This document shows, piece by piece, positions 44,118 through 52,901 of a DNA stretch of 64,000 nt. Each line of letters begins with the position of its first letter. Position 1 is the first letter of the stretch. The stretch is from contig NZ_JBEVTG010000001.1 of the NCBI RefSeq assembly GCF_040513375.1, positions 1,499,796-1,563,795 of the forward strand, written 5' to 3'. A program made the position numbers and the translations under genes. Source of the stretch: Flagellimonas_B algarum (GTDB lineage: Bacteria > Bacteroidota > Bacteroidia > Flavobacteriales > Flavobacteriaceae). The notes under the pieces are model-generated. The model was not told the origin of the DNA and did not search any database. It saw only the letters and a list, made by a program, of their open reading frames with translations.

Positions 44118-45547
44118 TAAAACAACAGCGGGATAACGAATTGGAAGACCAATATCAATAAGCCTACCGAGATAAGGTTCAGCACGATGCCCACCCTTGC
44201 CATTTGCGGTACTTTGACATAGCCGCTCGCAAATACGATGGCATTTGGTGGCGTTGCCATGGGCAGCATAAACGCACAGCTACTTGCCATGGTTACCGGA
44301 ATCAATAGGTACAAGATGGGTAACCCCAGGCCGATGGCAATACCGGCAACTACCGGGGCCAATACGGCCACTAAGGCCACATTGCTCATCAATTCGGTCA
44401 TAAAGAGCATGAGCAAGATCAGCAAGGAGGCCGTCAACAAGATACTGATATCGCTACCCGCGATCGCCCCGGCCACCAAATCGACGATGCCGCTGACCGA
44501 CATGCCTTTGGCTAAAGCCAATCCACCTCCGAAAAGGATGAGAATGCCCCAGGCCAACTTTGAGGTGTCCTTCCATTTGATGATAAAATCACCTTGTTTC
44601 AAATTGTAGGGTACAGCGAACAAGGCAATTGCCGCGAAAATACTGATCATGGTATCGGAAAGGCCAAGTGTAGGGAAGATGGTATTGATCAAAGTCCTGA
44701 AAATCCATAAGAAGACGGTGATTCCGAAAATGATCAAAACCATTTTCTCTTTACCCGAGGTCGGTCCGAGCTTGTGCAGTTCTTCTTGAATGACTTCCTT
44801 GGAAGCATTGAACTGAAGGTTTTTGTTCGGAAACATCCATTTCACCAAGACGAAATAGGTAATGGTGATAAGCAGCAACGAAAAAGGGAGTCCTAAACTC
44901 ATCCATTTTAGAAAAGAGATCTGGATGTTGTATTCATTTTCCAATAGTCCGATCATGACCGAGTTCGGGGGCGTCCCTATCACGGTCGCAATACCTCCGG
45001 CATTGGCCGAAAAGGCGATACCCAACATCACGCTAAGGGCGAAATTTTGATCATTTTTCGTAAAACCATCGGCATCGTCGATCAATAGTCGGATTACTGA
45101 CAGCGCGATCGGCAACATGACCACCGTACTAGCGGTATTGCTGATCCACATGCTCAGGGAGGCCGTGGCGATCATAAAACCCAAAACCACCTTGTTGGGG
45201 GTGGTGCCGGTTAGTTTGATAATGTTCAGGGCGATGCGTTTATGCAAGTTCACCTTCTCTAAGGCCAAGGCCATGACGAATCCGCCAAAGAACAAAAAAA
45301 CGATCGGGCTGCCATAATTGGCGCCCACCTCGGCTATGGGCAGGATCTTCAACAGCGGAAACAAGAGCAAAGGAAGTAGGGCCGTGACCGATATGGAGAC
45401 CGCTTCGGTAATCCACCAGACCAACATCCAGAGGGCTACGGCGATGACGGCGTCACCCTGTTCCGAAACCAAAACCAAGGGCAAATTGAGAACAATCAAA
45501 AAGATAAGGGGGCCGATGGCCAGCCCAAGTTTCCTACTCAACTCCAT
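44117..45547 (-). CDS. DASS/SLC13-family Na+/dicarboxylate-type transporter
   Basis: A 476-residue membrane protein with about 11 helices and the twin SNT-type motifs of the divalent anion:Na+ symporter family (WISNTASTVVMLPIALSVI and TELMSNVALVAVLAPVVAG). Likely carries dicarboxylates, citrate or sulfate with sodium; the substrate cannot be told. It begins 45 bases after the lysS stop on the same strand and may share its transcript, but the functional link is not evident. Confidence 0.88.
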   Translation of the reverse strand: MELSRKLGLAIGPLIFLIVLNLPLVLVSEQGDAVIAVALWMLVWWITEAVSISVTALLPLLLFPLLKILPIAEVGANYGSPIVFLFFGGFVMALALEKVNLHKRIALNIIKLTGTTPNKVVLGFMIATASLSMWISNTASTVVMLPIALSVIRLLIDDADGFTKNDQNFALSVMLGIAFSANAGGIATVIGTPPNSVMIGLLENEYNIQISFLKWMSLGLPFSLLLITITYFVLVKWMFPNKNLQFNASKEVIQEELHKLGPTSGKEKMVLIIFGITVFLWIFRTLINTIFPTLGLSDTMISIFAAIALFAVPYNLKQGDFIIKWKDTSKLAWGILILFGGGLALAKGMSVSGIVDLVAGAIAGSDISILLTASLLILLMLFMTELMSNVALVAVLAPVVAGIAIGLGLPILYLLIPVTMASSCAFMLPMATPPNAIVFASGYVKVPQMARVGIVLNLISVGLLILVFQFVIPLLF

Positions 45548-45592
45548 AGAGTTCCGAAACTAGGGTTTTTTCAGAAATTGGCTGCTGTGGCC

Positions 45593-47284
45593 TTAGTCTT
45601 TTTTTGAGGCAAAGAGTCCGTCTTCCCTTTTTTCAACCGCGAAAAGACCCAATTTCGAAAGGTTCTTGGTGCTTTTGTCCCATTTCTTTCCGCTCAGTCC
45701 CGCTTTCGCTTTCAAATCGGCGAGCGGCATTTCAGTTACGGATTTAAGAAGCTCCATGATCGTTTTCTCCTCTTCGGTCAATTCTACCTGTTTTTTCTCA
45801 GGCCGCATCTGCGGAAAGAACAGCACCTCTTGTATCGAGGCATTATCCGTCATCAACATCACGAGTCGGTCGATCCCGATACCGATGCCCGAAGTTGGGG
45901 GCATGCCGTATTCTAGGGCACGAAGAAAATCCTGGTCGATGAACATGGCCTCATCATCACCTTTTTCGGATAGGCGAAGCTGTTCTTCAAAACGTTCCCG
46001 TTGATCAATGGGGTCATTGAGCTCAGAGTAGGCGTTGGCCAATTCCTTTCCGTTGACCATCAATTCAAAACGTTCGGTCAAACCGGGTTTGCTTCGGTGT
46101 GCCTTGGTCAAGGGACTCATTTCCTTGGGGTAATCGGTGATAAAGGTGGGCTGCACATAGTGGTGTTCACAGCGCTCACCGAAAATCTCATCGATCAGTT
46201 TGCCGACCCCCATGGTAGCATCGGTCTCTATATCCAGTGCTTGCGCCACTTCTCGAAGTTGCTCTTCGTTCATGCCGCTGACGTCATGACCTGTATGGAT
46301 CTTGATGGCTTCAAGAATAGGCACCCTAGGGTAGGGGGCCTTGAATTCGATTTCATTATCGCCGACCTTGACCTTGGTGCCTCCCGTGGCGTCTTGGGCC
46401 ACTTTTTCGAGCAGTTGCTCGGTGGTATCCATCATCCAATGGTAATCTTTATAGGCCACATAGAGTTCCATCACGGTAAATTCCGGGTTGTGGGTACGAT
46501 CCATGCCTTCATTTCGGAAGTCTTTCGAAAATTCATAGACTCCATCGAACCCACCCACGATCAAGCGTTTCAAATAAAGTTCGTTCGCAATACGCAAATA
46601 CAACGGAATGTTCAGCGCATTGTGATGGGTCAGAAAGGGCCGAGCCGCTGCACCTCCCGGTATGGGTTGAAGAATGGGTGTTTCTACTTCGAGATAGCCT
46701 CGGTCGTTGTAAAACTCCCGAATACTGTTGGTGATTTTGGTGCGTTTGACAAAGGTATCCTTCACTTGGGGGTTGACCACCAAATCGACATACCGCTGTC
46801 GGTACCGCAGTTCGGGATCGTTGAATTCATCGTAAACCTTGCCATCGGCATCAACTTTGGGCAAGGGTAAGGGTTTCAAGGCCTTACTGAGGAGGGTGAA
46901 ATTTTTTACCATGACGGTTTTTTCCCCGACTTGGGTGGTGAACAATTCCCCTTCGACCCCGATGATATCACCGATGTCCAGCAATTTTTTATAAACGTCG
47001 TTGTATAGCGTTTTGTCTTCGCCAGGGCAGATTTCATCCCGATTGAAATAGACCTGGATCCGCCCCTCGCTATCTTGCAGTTCGGCAAAGGAGGCCTTGC
47101 CCTGGATTCGTCTTGACATCAACCGCCCTGAGACGACCACCTGCTTCCCTTCTTCGAAGTTGGATTTAATGCCTTTCGAATTCGAATCTACAGGATACAA
47201 CGCGGCAGGATAGGGGTCGATCCCCATCTCGCGCAGTTTGCCCAATTTCTCCCTCCTAACGACTTCTTGTTCCGAAAGCTGCAT
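45593..47284 (-). CDS. lysS: Lysyl-tRNA synthetase (class II)
   Basis: A 563-residue class II aminoacyl-tRNA synthetase. The OB-fold anticodon-binding domain (VVVSGRLMSRRIQGKASFAE) is followed by class II motif 2 (FRNEGMDRTHNPEFT) and motif 3 (GIGIGIDRLVMLMTDN). A C-terminal extension of about 60 residues beyond the usual bacterial length (LKSVTEMPLADLKAKAGLSG) is common in Bacteroidota LysRS. Essential: charges tRNA-Lys. ATG at 47284 is preferred to an upstream in-frame TTG. The promoter may overlap the terminator of the preceding gene. Confidence 0.95.
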   Translation of the reverse strand: MQLSEQEVVRREKLGKLREMGIDPYPAALYPVDSNSKGIKSNFEEGKQVVVSGRLMSRRIQGKASFAELQDSEGRIQVYFNRDEICPGEDKTLYNDVYKKLLDIGDIIGVEGELFTTQVGEKTVMVKNFTLLSKALKPLPLPKVDADGKVYDEFNDPELRYRQRYVDLVVNPQVKDTFVKRTKITNSIREFYNDRGYLEVETPILQPIPGGAAARPFLTHHNALNIPLYLRIANELYLKRLIVGGFDGVYEFSKDFRNEGMDRTHNPEFTVMELYVAYKDYHWMMDTTEQLLEKVAQDATGGTKVKVGDNEIEFKAPYPRVPILEAIKIHTGHDVSGMNEEQLREVAQALDIETDATMGVGKLIDEIFGERCEHHYVQPTFITDYPKEMSPLTKAHRSKPGLTERFELMVNGKELANAYSELNDPIDQRERFEEQLRLSEKGDDEAMFIDQDFLRALEYGMPPTSGIGIGIDRLVMLMTDNASIQEVLFFPQMRPEKKQVELTEEEKTIMELLKSVTEMPLADLKAKAGLSGKKWDKSTKNLSKLGLFAVEKREDGLFASKKD

Positions 47285-47295
47285 AACCAAAAATT

Positions 47296-47323
47296 AAACC
47301 GCAAAATTACACTTTTGCGGTTT
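47296..47323 (-). terminator. Hairpin between thioredoxin-like and lysS genes
   Basis: AAACCGCAAAA-GTGTAA-TTTTGCGGTTT on the minus strand is a perfect 11-bp stem, followed by a T-rich stretch. It ends the thioredoxin-like gene. The sequence TAATTTTG inside it matches a TAnnTTTG -7 box and could start lysS transcription, an economical overlap. Confidence 0.75.
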
Positions 47324-47342
47324 AAGTTCGGTATGTCTTGGC

Positions 47343-47885
47343 TTACTTTGCGTAGTTCGGAACGTAGTCGCTTCCCGATACGATGGCTAGTAGATCTTCT
47401 TCCAAAGAAGCGATGGGCCGTTCGACGATGCGGTTGACCTCTTTTCCGTCCTTAAAAAAGATCATGGTCGGTACTTTGATGATGCCGAGCCCCCGCTCTT
47501 CGCCGGTCGGACTTTTTTTGTACGCCCCCTTTCTTCGATCTAGGGCCACCATCTCTAAGGACGCGGTATCGAAACCCGCTTCGTTCAAGATTTTCAGGAA
47601 TCGGGGCACTTGCCGTTTGCTGTCCCCACACCAGGTGCCTAAGAAGAGTTTGATTTGAAGACCCTGTAACTTGGGCCCGATCAGCTTGACCAATGACCGA
47701 TCGACCTCGTAGTTATCATAGTTGGGAAGGAACCATTCGGCATAATCCCCTTGTTGCAGGCCATGGGTATTGATTTGACCAAGCAGGAAATTGCGTCCGT
47801 CTTCCATCTTGATTTCTTGGTTATACGTCTGGGCCAGGACCCCGGTGGCGCTAAAGCAAAGCAGCGCGATCAAAAGTTTTTTCAT
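47343..47885 (-). CDS. Exported thioredoxin-like protein with WCGDS active site
   Basis: A 180-residue periplasmic protein: signal peptide (about 1-18) and thioredoxin fold with FLGTWCGDSKRQVPRFLKIL, IIKVPTMIFFKDGKEVNRI (cis-Pro before the strand). The redox motif is C-G-D-S, with only one Cys, so it cannot form the usual CxxC disulfide. Function may be monothiol chemistry or binding. Followed by a terminator. Confidence 0.8.
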   Translation of the reverse strand: MKKLLIALLCFSATGVLAQTYNQEIKMEDGRNFLLGQINTHGLQQGDYAEWFLPNYDNYEVDRSLVKLIGPKLQGLQIKLFLGTWCGDSKRQVPRFLKILNEAGFDTASLEMVALDRRKGAYKKSPTGEERGLGIIKVPTMIFFKDGKEVNRIVERPIASLEEDLLAIVSGSDYVPNYAK

Positions 47886-47973
47886 GATTTTCAGTTTGTT
47901 CGAAAATCGATGAAAATGCAGGGTGGATTGGAAATCGCCGGATGGAAATCGGGACTAGACCCCCGGTTGAATT

Positions 47974-49020
47974 TTAATCGAAGAGCCCAAGCAATTCGTC
48001 TCGAGAGCTGACCCCCAACTTTTTATAAAGATTGTTGATATGGGTTTTGACTGTGCTGTGACTGATGAACAAGGCGGCCGCGATCTCTTTGTTCGAGTGT
48101 CCTTTTTCGATATAGGTGATGATTTTCTGTTCTTGTTCGGTCAACTTTTCAAAAAGTTTTGCCGGGCCAGGACGTTTGCGCAGTCGATACAGCAAGAATA
48201 GGTTGAGCAAAACCGAGAGGACCAATGCCGCATATGGGCCCCAGACCGCAAACCCGTTTCCAGCCTGTTGTTTCGAAATGCTGTAACGATCCGAATCGAG
48301 TTCGTTGCGGAATAGTGTGGTAAACCGTGCCTCAGGGTATGCAAGCTGTAAGCGTTCCAGCAAATTATCGTAGTAGGGGTTTTGTGAAAGATCGTTCAAA
48401 TAGAATTCCCGGGTTTCACTTCGCCTATCGGCTAGAAAATCGTGGATGAAGAGTTCGACCAAGGGCTCGTCACAAAGTTGCCCGAAAGACTGCAGTTGTT
48501 CAAACCACTTGGCCAAAACCATTTGCCGCCCTTTTTCACCGGTGATTTCACTGAGCTCATAGGCCATGGCTTCCTTGAGGTTGTCAACCTCGAGCAGGTA
48601 CGAGGCACCGCCCCCATCGGAATGGACCGAACAGAGCATTTCTTGATCATCGGTGCGTTCAAAGAAGATCCGATCGCTATTGTTGGCGATGAACAAAACA
48701 CTTTTACTCTGTTGGCAATTGCCTAAGAAATGATTTTGATGGGTGGTACTCAGGTCACAGCCGTCGGTATGGATCCGATAGATGCGGTTTGCCGGGGGTA
48801 GGTTCTTGCCTTCGAAAACAAAATACCCCATCGAATCGGCAACGGTTTTCTGTACCAGTTGATCCAATTGGATGCGTGACGATTTTTTGTAGTCTTCAAT
48901 GAGTGAGAGGTAGACAGCCTGGTCGACAAAGGCCTTTGACACCTGGCCTTCGAAGCGGTACTGACCGTAGCTGCAAACGGTTAGGAGTAAAAGCAATGCT
49001 GTGGTACGGGCCTTCATCAT
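47974..49020 (-). CDS. Membrane-tethered LuxR-type regulator
   Basis: A 348-residue protein: signal sequence (about 1-20), a periplasmic domain of about 220 residues with an even set of Cys residues, one membrane helix (about 255-275, YAALVLSVLLNLFLLYRLR), and a C-terminal cytoplasmic LuxR/GerE helix-turn-helix (LTEQEQKIITYIEKGHSNKE, SHSTVKTHINNLYKKLGV). A sensor and DNA-binding protein in one chain. The signal and target are unknown. Divergent from the YqaE gene, 81 bases away. Confidence 0.82.
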   Translation of the reverse strand: MMKARTTALLLLLTVCSYGQYRFEGQVSKAFVDQAVYLSLIEDYKKSSRIQLDQLVQKTVADSMGYFVFEGKNLPPANRIYRIHTDGCDLSTTHQNHFLGNCQQSKSVLFIANNSDRIFFERTDDQEMLCSVHSDGGGASYLLEVDNLKEAMAYELSEITGEKGRQMVLAKWFEQLQSFGQLCDEPLVELFIHDFLADRRSETREFYLNDLSQNPYYDNLLERLQLAYPEARFTTLFRNELDSDRYSISKQQAGNGFAVWGPYAALVLSVLLNLFLLYRLRKRPGPAKLFEKLTEQEQKIITYIEKGHSNKEIAAALFISHSTVKTHINNLYKKLGVSSRDELLGLFD

Positions 49021-49101
49021 GGTAAACGAATCGAATTTACTATTTTATGTAACAAATTGGGGCGAACCGCTACTAATAAATAGCATCAATCAATATCCTT
49101 C

Positions 49102-49257
49102 ATGAGTTTTCTACGCGTTTTACTGGCGATATTATTTCCGCCCTTGTCGGTTATCGGTAAAGGTTGTGGGTCGTTCTTAATTGTGTTACTTTTAACTTTC
49201 TGCGGATGGGTCCCAGGGGTCATCGCTGCACTGATTATCTTGAACAACCCGAATTAG
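49102..49257 (+). CDS. YqaE/Pmp3-family small membrane protein
   Basis: A 51-residue protein with two hydrophobic helices and the family pattern LLAILFPPLSVIGKGCG, LLTFCGWVPGVIAALIIL. YqaE/Pmp3 proteins are small proteolipids linked to membrane potential and stress. Too short for usual length cut-offs, but the family match is clear. It ends six bases before the lipoprotein gene at 49264, so they are co-transcribed. Confidence 0.88.
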   Translation: MSFLRVLLAILFPPLSVIGKGCGSFLIVLLLTFCGWVPGVIAALIILNNPN

Positions 49258-49263
49258 ACGATA

Positions 49264-50007
49264 ATGAAAAGATTCCGTTTTTTGGCCGCCCTTTTGGTTT
49301 CGGCCCTGATTCTCGCATGCAATTTCACCGAAGAAATCCATTTCAATGCCGATGGATCGGGCAAGATCGATATCCATTTCGATGGGGATGAATTAATGGC
49401 GATGATGGCTTCTATGGACTCTACGGGCGCCTTGGACAAGTCCATTGATTCGACCTTGGTTTTCAAAGACCTGTTGGAATTGAAAAAAGACAGCATCGCC
49501 CAATTATCGGAAGAAGAACAGGCCAAATTGAAGAAATTGGAACCCTTTAGTATGCGCATGGTCGTTGATCAAGCCAAAGGGGTCATGAAGTTCAATTTAT
49601 TCAGTGAATTCGACAAGGTGGCCGATGTGAATGACGCTTTCAACGCTTTTCAAGATGCAAGTAGTTTCGGTCCAGGACCAAAGTCGGACAACGGCCCTTC
49701 GATGTCAAATCAGCAACCTGCTACCCAGGTATCCTATAGTTTTGAAGGCAACACCTTCACCAGGAATACCAAGGTGATCGACCGTTCGTTGTTCGAACAA
49801 GGGTTGGATAGCCTGCAAGGGGCCGAAATGTTCTTGTCGGGATCGACCTATACCTTCAAGTACCATTTTCCGCGCAGGGTGAAAAAAGTCAATGTCGAAG
49901 GGGCTACTTTTTCAATGGATGGAAAGACCATGATCTATGAAGTCAACTTTCTTGATCTCATGAAAAAGCCCGAGACCATGAACCTCGAGGTAGAGCTGGA
50001 GAACTGA
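49264..50007 (+). CDS. Lipoprotein of unknown function
   Basis: A 247-residue lipoprotein with lipobox LILAC, a mature part opening NFTEEIHFNADGSGKIDIHFDG, and a beta-rich composition. I do not recognise a named family; similar lipoproteins occur in flavobacteria. It sits between the YqaE gene (six bases) and lipB (23 bases), all on the plus strand. Confidence 0.75.
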   Translation: MKRFRFLAALLVSALILACNFTEEIHFNADGSGKIDIHFDGDELMAMMASMDSTGALDKSIDSTLVFKDLLELKKDSIAQLSEEEQAKLKKLEPFSMRMVVDQAKGVMKFNLFSEFDKVADVNDAFNAFQDASSFGPGPKSDNGPSMSNQQPATQVSYSFEGNTFTRNTKVIDRSLFEQGLDSLQGAEMFLSGSTYTFKYHFPRRVKKVNVEGATFSMDGKTMIYEVNFLDLMKKPETMNLEVELEN

Positions 50008-50030
50008 TCCGGCCTTCGTATTTTTGCAAG

Positions 50031-50741
50031 ATGAACAAACAAGTTCTTCTTCGAGATCTAGGCACCAAGGACTACAAGGAAACGTGGGACCTTCAGGAAG
50101 CCCTTTTCAAGGAAATCGTCGATTTGAAAATCAAAAACCGGCGTGAGGGCAGCACACATGCGACCCCTAATCATTTTCTATTCGTTGAGCACCCCCATGT
50201 ATTCACCTTAGGGAAAAGTGGCGATATGGCCAATCTCTTGGTCGACGAGCGAAAATTGGCCGAAAAGAACGCCTCCTTTTATAAAATAAATAGGGGAGGG
50301 GACATCACCTATCATGGCCCTGGCCAGATTGTGGGTTACCCGATCTTGGATTTGGATAATTTCTTTACCGATATCCACAAATACCTGCGGTTTTTGGAAG
50401 AAATGGTCATTTTGACCTTGGCCGATTACGGTCTGAAAGGGGTGCGGTCTGAAGGGGAGACCGGGGTATGGCTCGATGTGGGTACGCCTTTTGCCCGAAA
50501 GATATGCGCCATGGGTGTTCGCGCCAGCCGTTGGGTGACCATGCACGGTTTCGCGTTGAACGTCAATGCCGATCTGGGGTATTTCGATTTGATGATCCCC
50601 TGCGGTATCAAAGACAAGGCAGTGACTTCGTTGAATGTGGAATTGGGAAAACAGCAAGTCGATGTAGAAGCCGTAAAACAACGCCTAAAACATCACTTTA
50701 TGGCACTTTTCGAAGCTCAGTTCGTCGATTCGAGCTCTTGA
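50031..50741 (+). CDS. lipB: Octanoyl-[acyl-carrier-protein]:protein transferase
   Basis: A 236-residue LipB: RGGDITYHGPGQIVGYPIL is the family hallmark, with the catalytic Lys in RKICAMGVRASRW and the catalytic Cys in MIPCGIKDK. It moves octanoate from acyl carrier protein to lipoyl domains of 2-oxoacid dehydrogenases, the first step of de novo lipoate attachment. Downstream of the lipoprotein gene; converges with the 50749-51441 gene, seven bases away. Confidence 0.93.
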   Translation: MNKQVLLRDLGTKDYKETWDLQEALFKEIVDLKIKNRREGSTHATPNHFLFVEHPHVFTLGKSGDMANLLVDERKLAEKNASFYKINRGGDITYHGPGQIVGYPILDLDNFFTDIHKYLRFLEEMVILTLADYGLKGVRSEGETGVWLDVGTPFARKICAMGVRASRWVTMHGFALNVNADLGYFDLMIPCGIKDKAVTSLNVELGKQQVDVEAVKQRLKHHFMALFEAQFVDSSS

Positions 50742-50748
50742 TCGAGGT

Positions 50749-51441
50749 TTAGCTGCTGTACTGTGAGAGCACGGTGCTTCCCATTAACTTTCCGGATTTG
50801 TTATAGGTTTCCTGTTTGACCATTCCGACTCCTTTGGCCAACCATGTCCGTGACGGAAACGTTTGCTTGCCCATCATCATTTTGGTCTTGGTATCGCTGT
50901 AGAGGACATAACATTCAAAGGTGCCTGCCGGTGTGATTACGGTTTCCATTTTTTCAACTTTTCGGTTGATGGTTTCCACGTTCATGTTCATGGTCATGGC
51001 CCCACCCATGGTGACCTTGATGTTCATATTGGCGTCGGGCAGCTCTTGACCCACTTCCAAATTGTTCGGGAGCTCGATATCGGTGCCGGAAACGTCCATA
51101 TCCATTTCACCGAACTGACTGAGCATCTGTTCGTTCATTAAAGACTTGAAGTCGATCTTGACGACATCGCCTTCACAGCGAATGTTGTATTCAGAATTAA
51201 AGGTGTTTCCTTTTTTGTCGGATATGGTCATTACCATCAAGGCCGATTCGGTAGTACCACCGGTCTCGACATCGGTGACCTGATACGCGATAGTACCATC
51301 TGATTTTCCTTTTTTATTGAAGTTTTCATAGGTCATCGACGCGCCTTCGACCAAAGGGTAGTATTGGCTACAGGCAGTCTGGGCATTGAGGGTCATCCAT
51401 CCAAAGAGGGCCAATACTAAAGTGGTGAGTGTATTCTTCAT
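50749..51441 (-). CDS. Exported TapB/DUF3108-like beta-rich protein
   Basis: A 230-residue protein with a signal peptide (about 1-20) and a beta-rich mature part (YYPLVEGASMTYENFNKKGK, PAGTFECYVLYSDTKTKM) resembling DUF3108/TapB-like proteins. Function unknown. Last gene of the minus-strand run with the OmpA protein; gap nine bases. Confidence 0.65.
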   Translation of the reverse strand: MKNTLTTLVLALFGWMTLNAQTACSQYYPLVEGASMTYENFNKKGKSDGTIAYQVTDVETGGTTESALMVMTISDKKGNTFNSEYNIRCEGDVVKIDFKSLMNEQMLSQFGEMDMDVSGTDIELPNNLEVGQELPDANMNIKVTMGGAMTMNMNVETINRKVEKMETVITPAGTFECYVLYSDTKTKMMMGKQTFPSRTWLAKGVGMVKQETYNKSGKLMGSTVLSQYSS

Positions 51442-51450
51442 GGGTATGGT

Positions 51451-52779
51451 TTATGATTTAATGAATTCGACCCTGCGGTTTTGGGCCTTCCCTTCCGGAC
51501 TTGAATTTTCGGCTACCGGTTCGAGTTCGCCTTTACCGTCGGTGGTCAACCTGCCGGCATCGACGTTGTAGACATCGACCAAGGCGTTTTTGACTGCTGC
51601 TGCCCGATCTTTTGACAGTTGCAGATTGGCATCGTCGCTGCCGTCACTATCCGTATGCCCAACGATTTTTAGATTGATGTTCGCATCTTGCTGCAGCACT
51701 TGATAGATCTGTCTGATAATACCCATCGACTCCGGTTTGATGTTGGCCGATCCCGAATCGAACAGTATGCCATTGGTCGATATCTTACCTTCGGCAATCA
51801 GTTTTCTCCGCAGGTCGACTCCCCCTTCGGCGATTTTCAAGTTCGAAATGAAGACTTGCTCCTTTCCATCCTTAAACCCGTTGGTATGGATCTTTAAAGT
51901 GCTCAAGACCGATCCATTGGCGACGAGTTGTGGCACATCGAGGTATTTGACTTCGTTGATCCATAACCGGAATCGGTTTTTATTGACGGCAATGGAAACA
52001 TGGGGTTGTTGCAAGATGATTTGGCGGATATCGGCCTTTACGGTACTTCGAATTTCCTGTTTGCCATTGATCCGGTTCTTGACCGTAACCCCGATCGCGG
52101 CGTATTGGCAAAAGGGGATGGATGCGCTGGCAAAGTGGGTGCCCACCTCGAACTTTTCATCACTGCTCAGCAGTACTTCCAAAAAGGCATTCGAAGAGGT
52201 GTTTCGATCCAGGCCCACATTGGCGATATCGAATTCGATGGTGTAGTCTTCAGGTAGCTGGGGTACATTCGGTAGGTAATAGATATTGTACCCCGATTTG
52301 AGGCCCAGCCATTTTTGGGGATCATCACCCAAGGTAACCACTTCCCCACCGGCATTGGTATTCCATTTTGCAGGAAAATCACCGATGAAGTCATTTTTGA
52401 AGTCATCGAAAAATAAGGGTTTATCGCCTGGTACGTAGTCGAATTTGCGGTATACCTGTATGGTTTTTGGTCCACTAGCAGGGGTATCACCATTTTGGGT
52501 TTGCGTATTGGTATTGGGTTGGCCGCCGCCGGTTTGTGGTGAAGGGGTGTTGCCCACATCCGGTGGGGTTTGACCGCCTTCTTGACCTGGTTCTAAAATG
52601 GAGTCTAGGGCTTGGTCGGTTTTCTTGGAGGATTCCTGTTCTACCCGTCGCTCAACGGTGCGTTCTGCCGCTTTCTGGGCCTTTTTCCCTAATTTCTTTA
52701 AAAATTGGGCTTGGGTGGTCGATACGGTGCAGAGGGCGACCATGCTTAGTAGGCATTTGAGGGCAAATCGATATTTCAT
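51451..52779 (-). CDS. OmpA-family outer-membrane lipid-facing protein
   Basis: A 442-residue exported protein: signal peptide (about 1-24), a coiled or low-complexity stretch (PPDVGNTPSPQTGGGQ), a beta-rich middle and a C-terminal OmpA domain (LFDSGSANIKPESMGII, VGHTDSDGSDDANLQLSKDRA, GKGELEPVAENSSPEGKAQNRR) that should bind peptidoglycan. Links envelope layers. Follows the large lipoprotein gene in the same run. Confidence 0.85.
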   Translation of the reverse strand: MKYRFALKCLLSMVALCTVSTTQAQFLKKLGKKAQKAAERTVERRVEQESSKKTDQALDSILEPGQEGGQTPPDVGNTPSPQTGGGQPNTNTQTQNGDTPASGPKTIQVYRKFDYVPGDKPLFFDDFKNDFIGDFPAKWNTNAGGEVVTLGDDPQKWLGLKSGYNIYYLPNVPQLPEDYTIEFDIANVGLDRNTSSNAFLEVLLSSDEKFEVGTHFASASIPFCQYAAIGVTVKNRINGKQEIRSTVKADIRQIILQQPHVSIAVNKNRFRLWINEVKYLDVPQLVANGSVLSTLKIHTNGFKDGKEQVFISNLKIAEGGVDLRRKLIAEGKISTNGILFDSGSANIKPESMGIIRQIYQVLQQDANINLKIVGHTDSDGSDDANLQLSKDRAAAVKNALVDVYNVDAGRLTTDGKGELEPVAENSSPEGKAQNRRVEFIKS

Positions 52780-52901
52780 TAGTATAGTGTTTTGATTATG
52801 TGGCAGTTAAAGCCGAAATTACAACGAAACAATATACTTAAAGCCAGGGTTGGCCGTATGAAAAGATGTATGGGTTACCTCAAATTGTGTATAAGGTGTG
52901 G

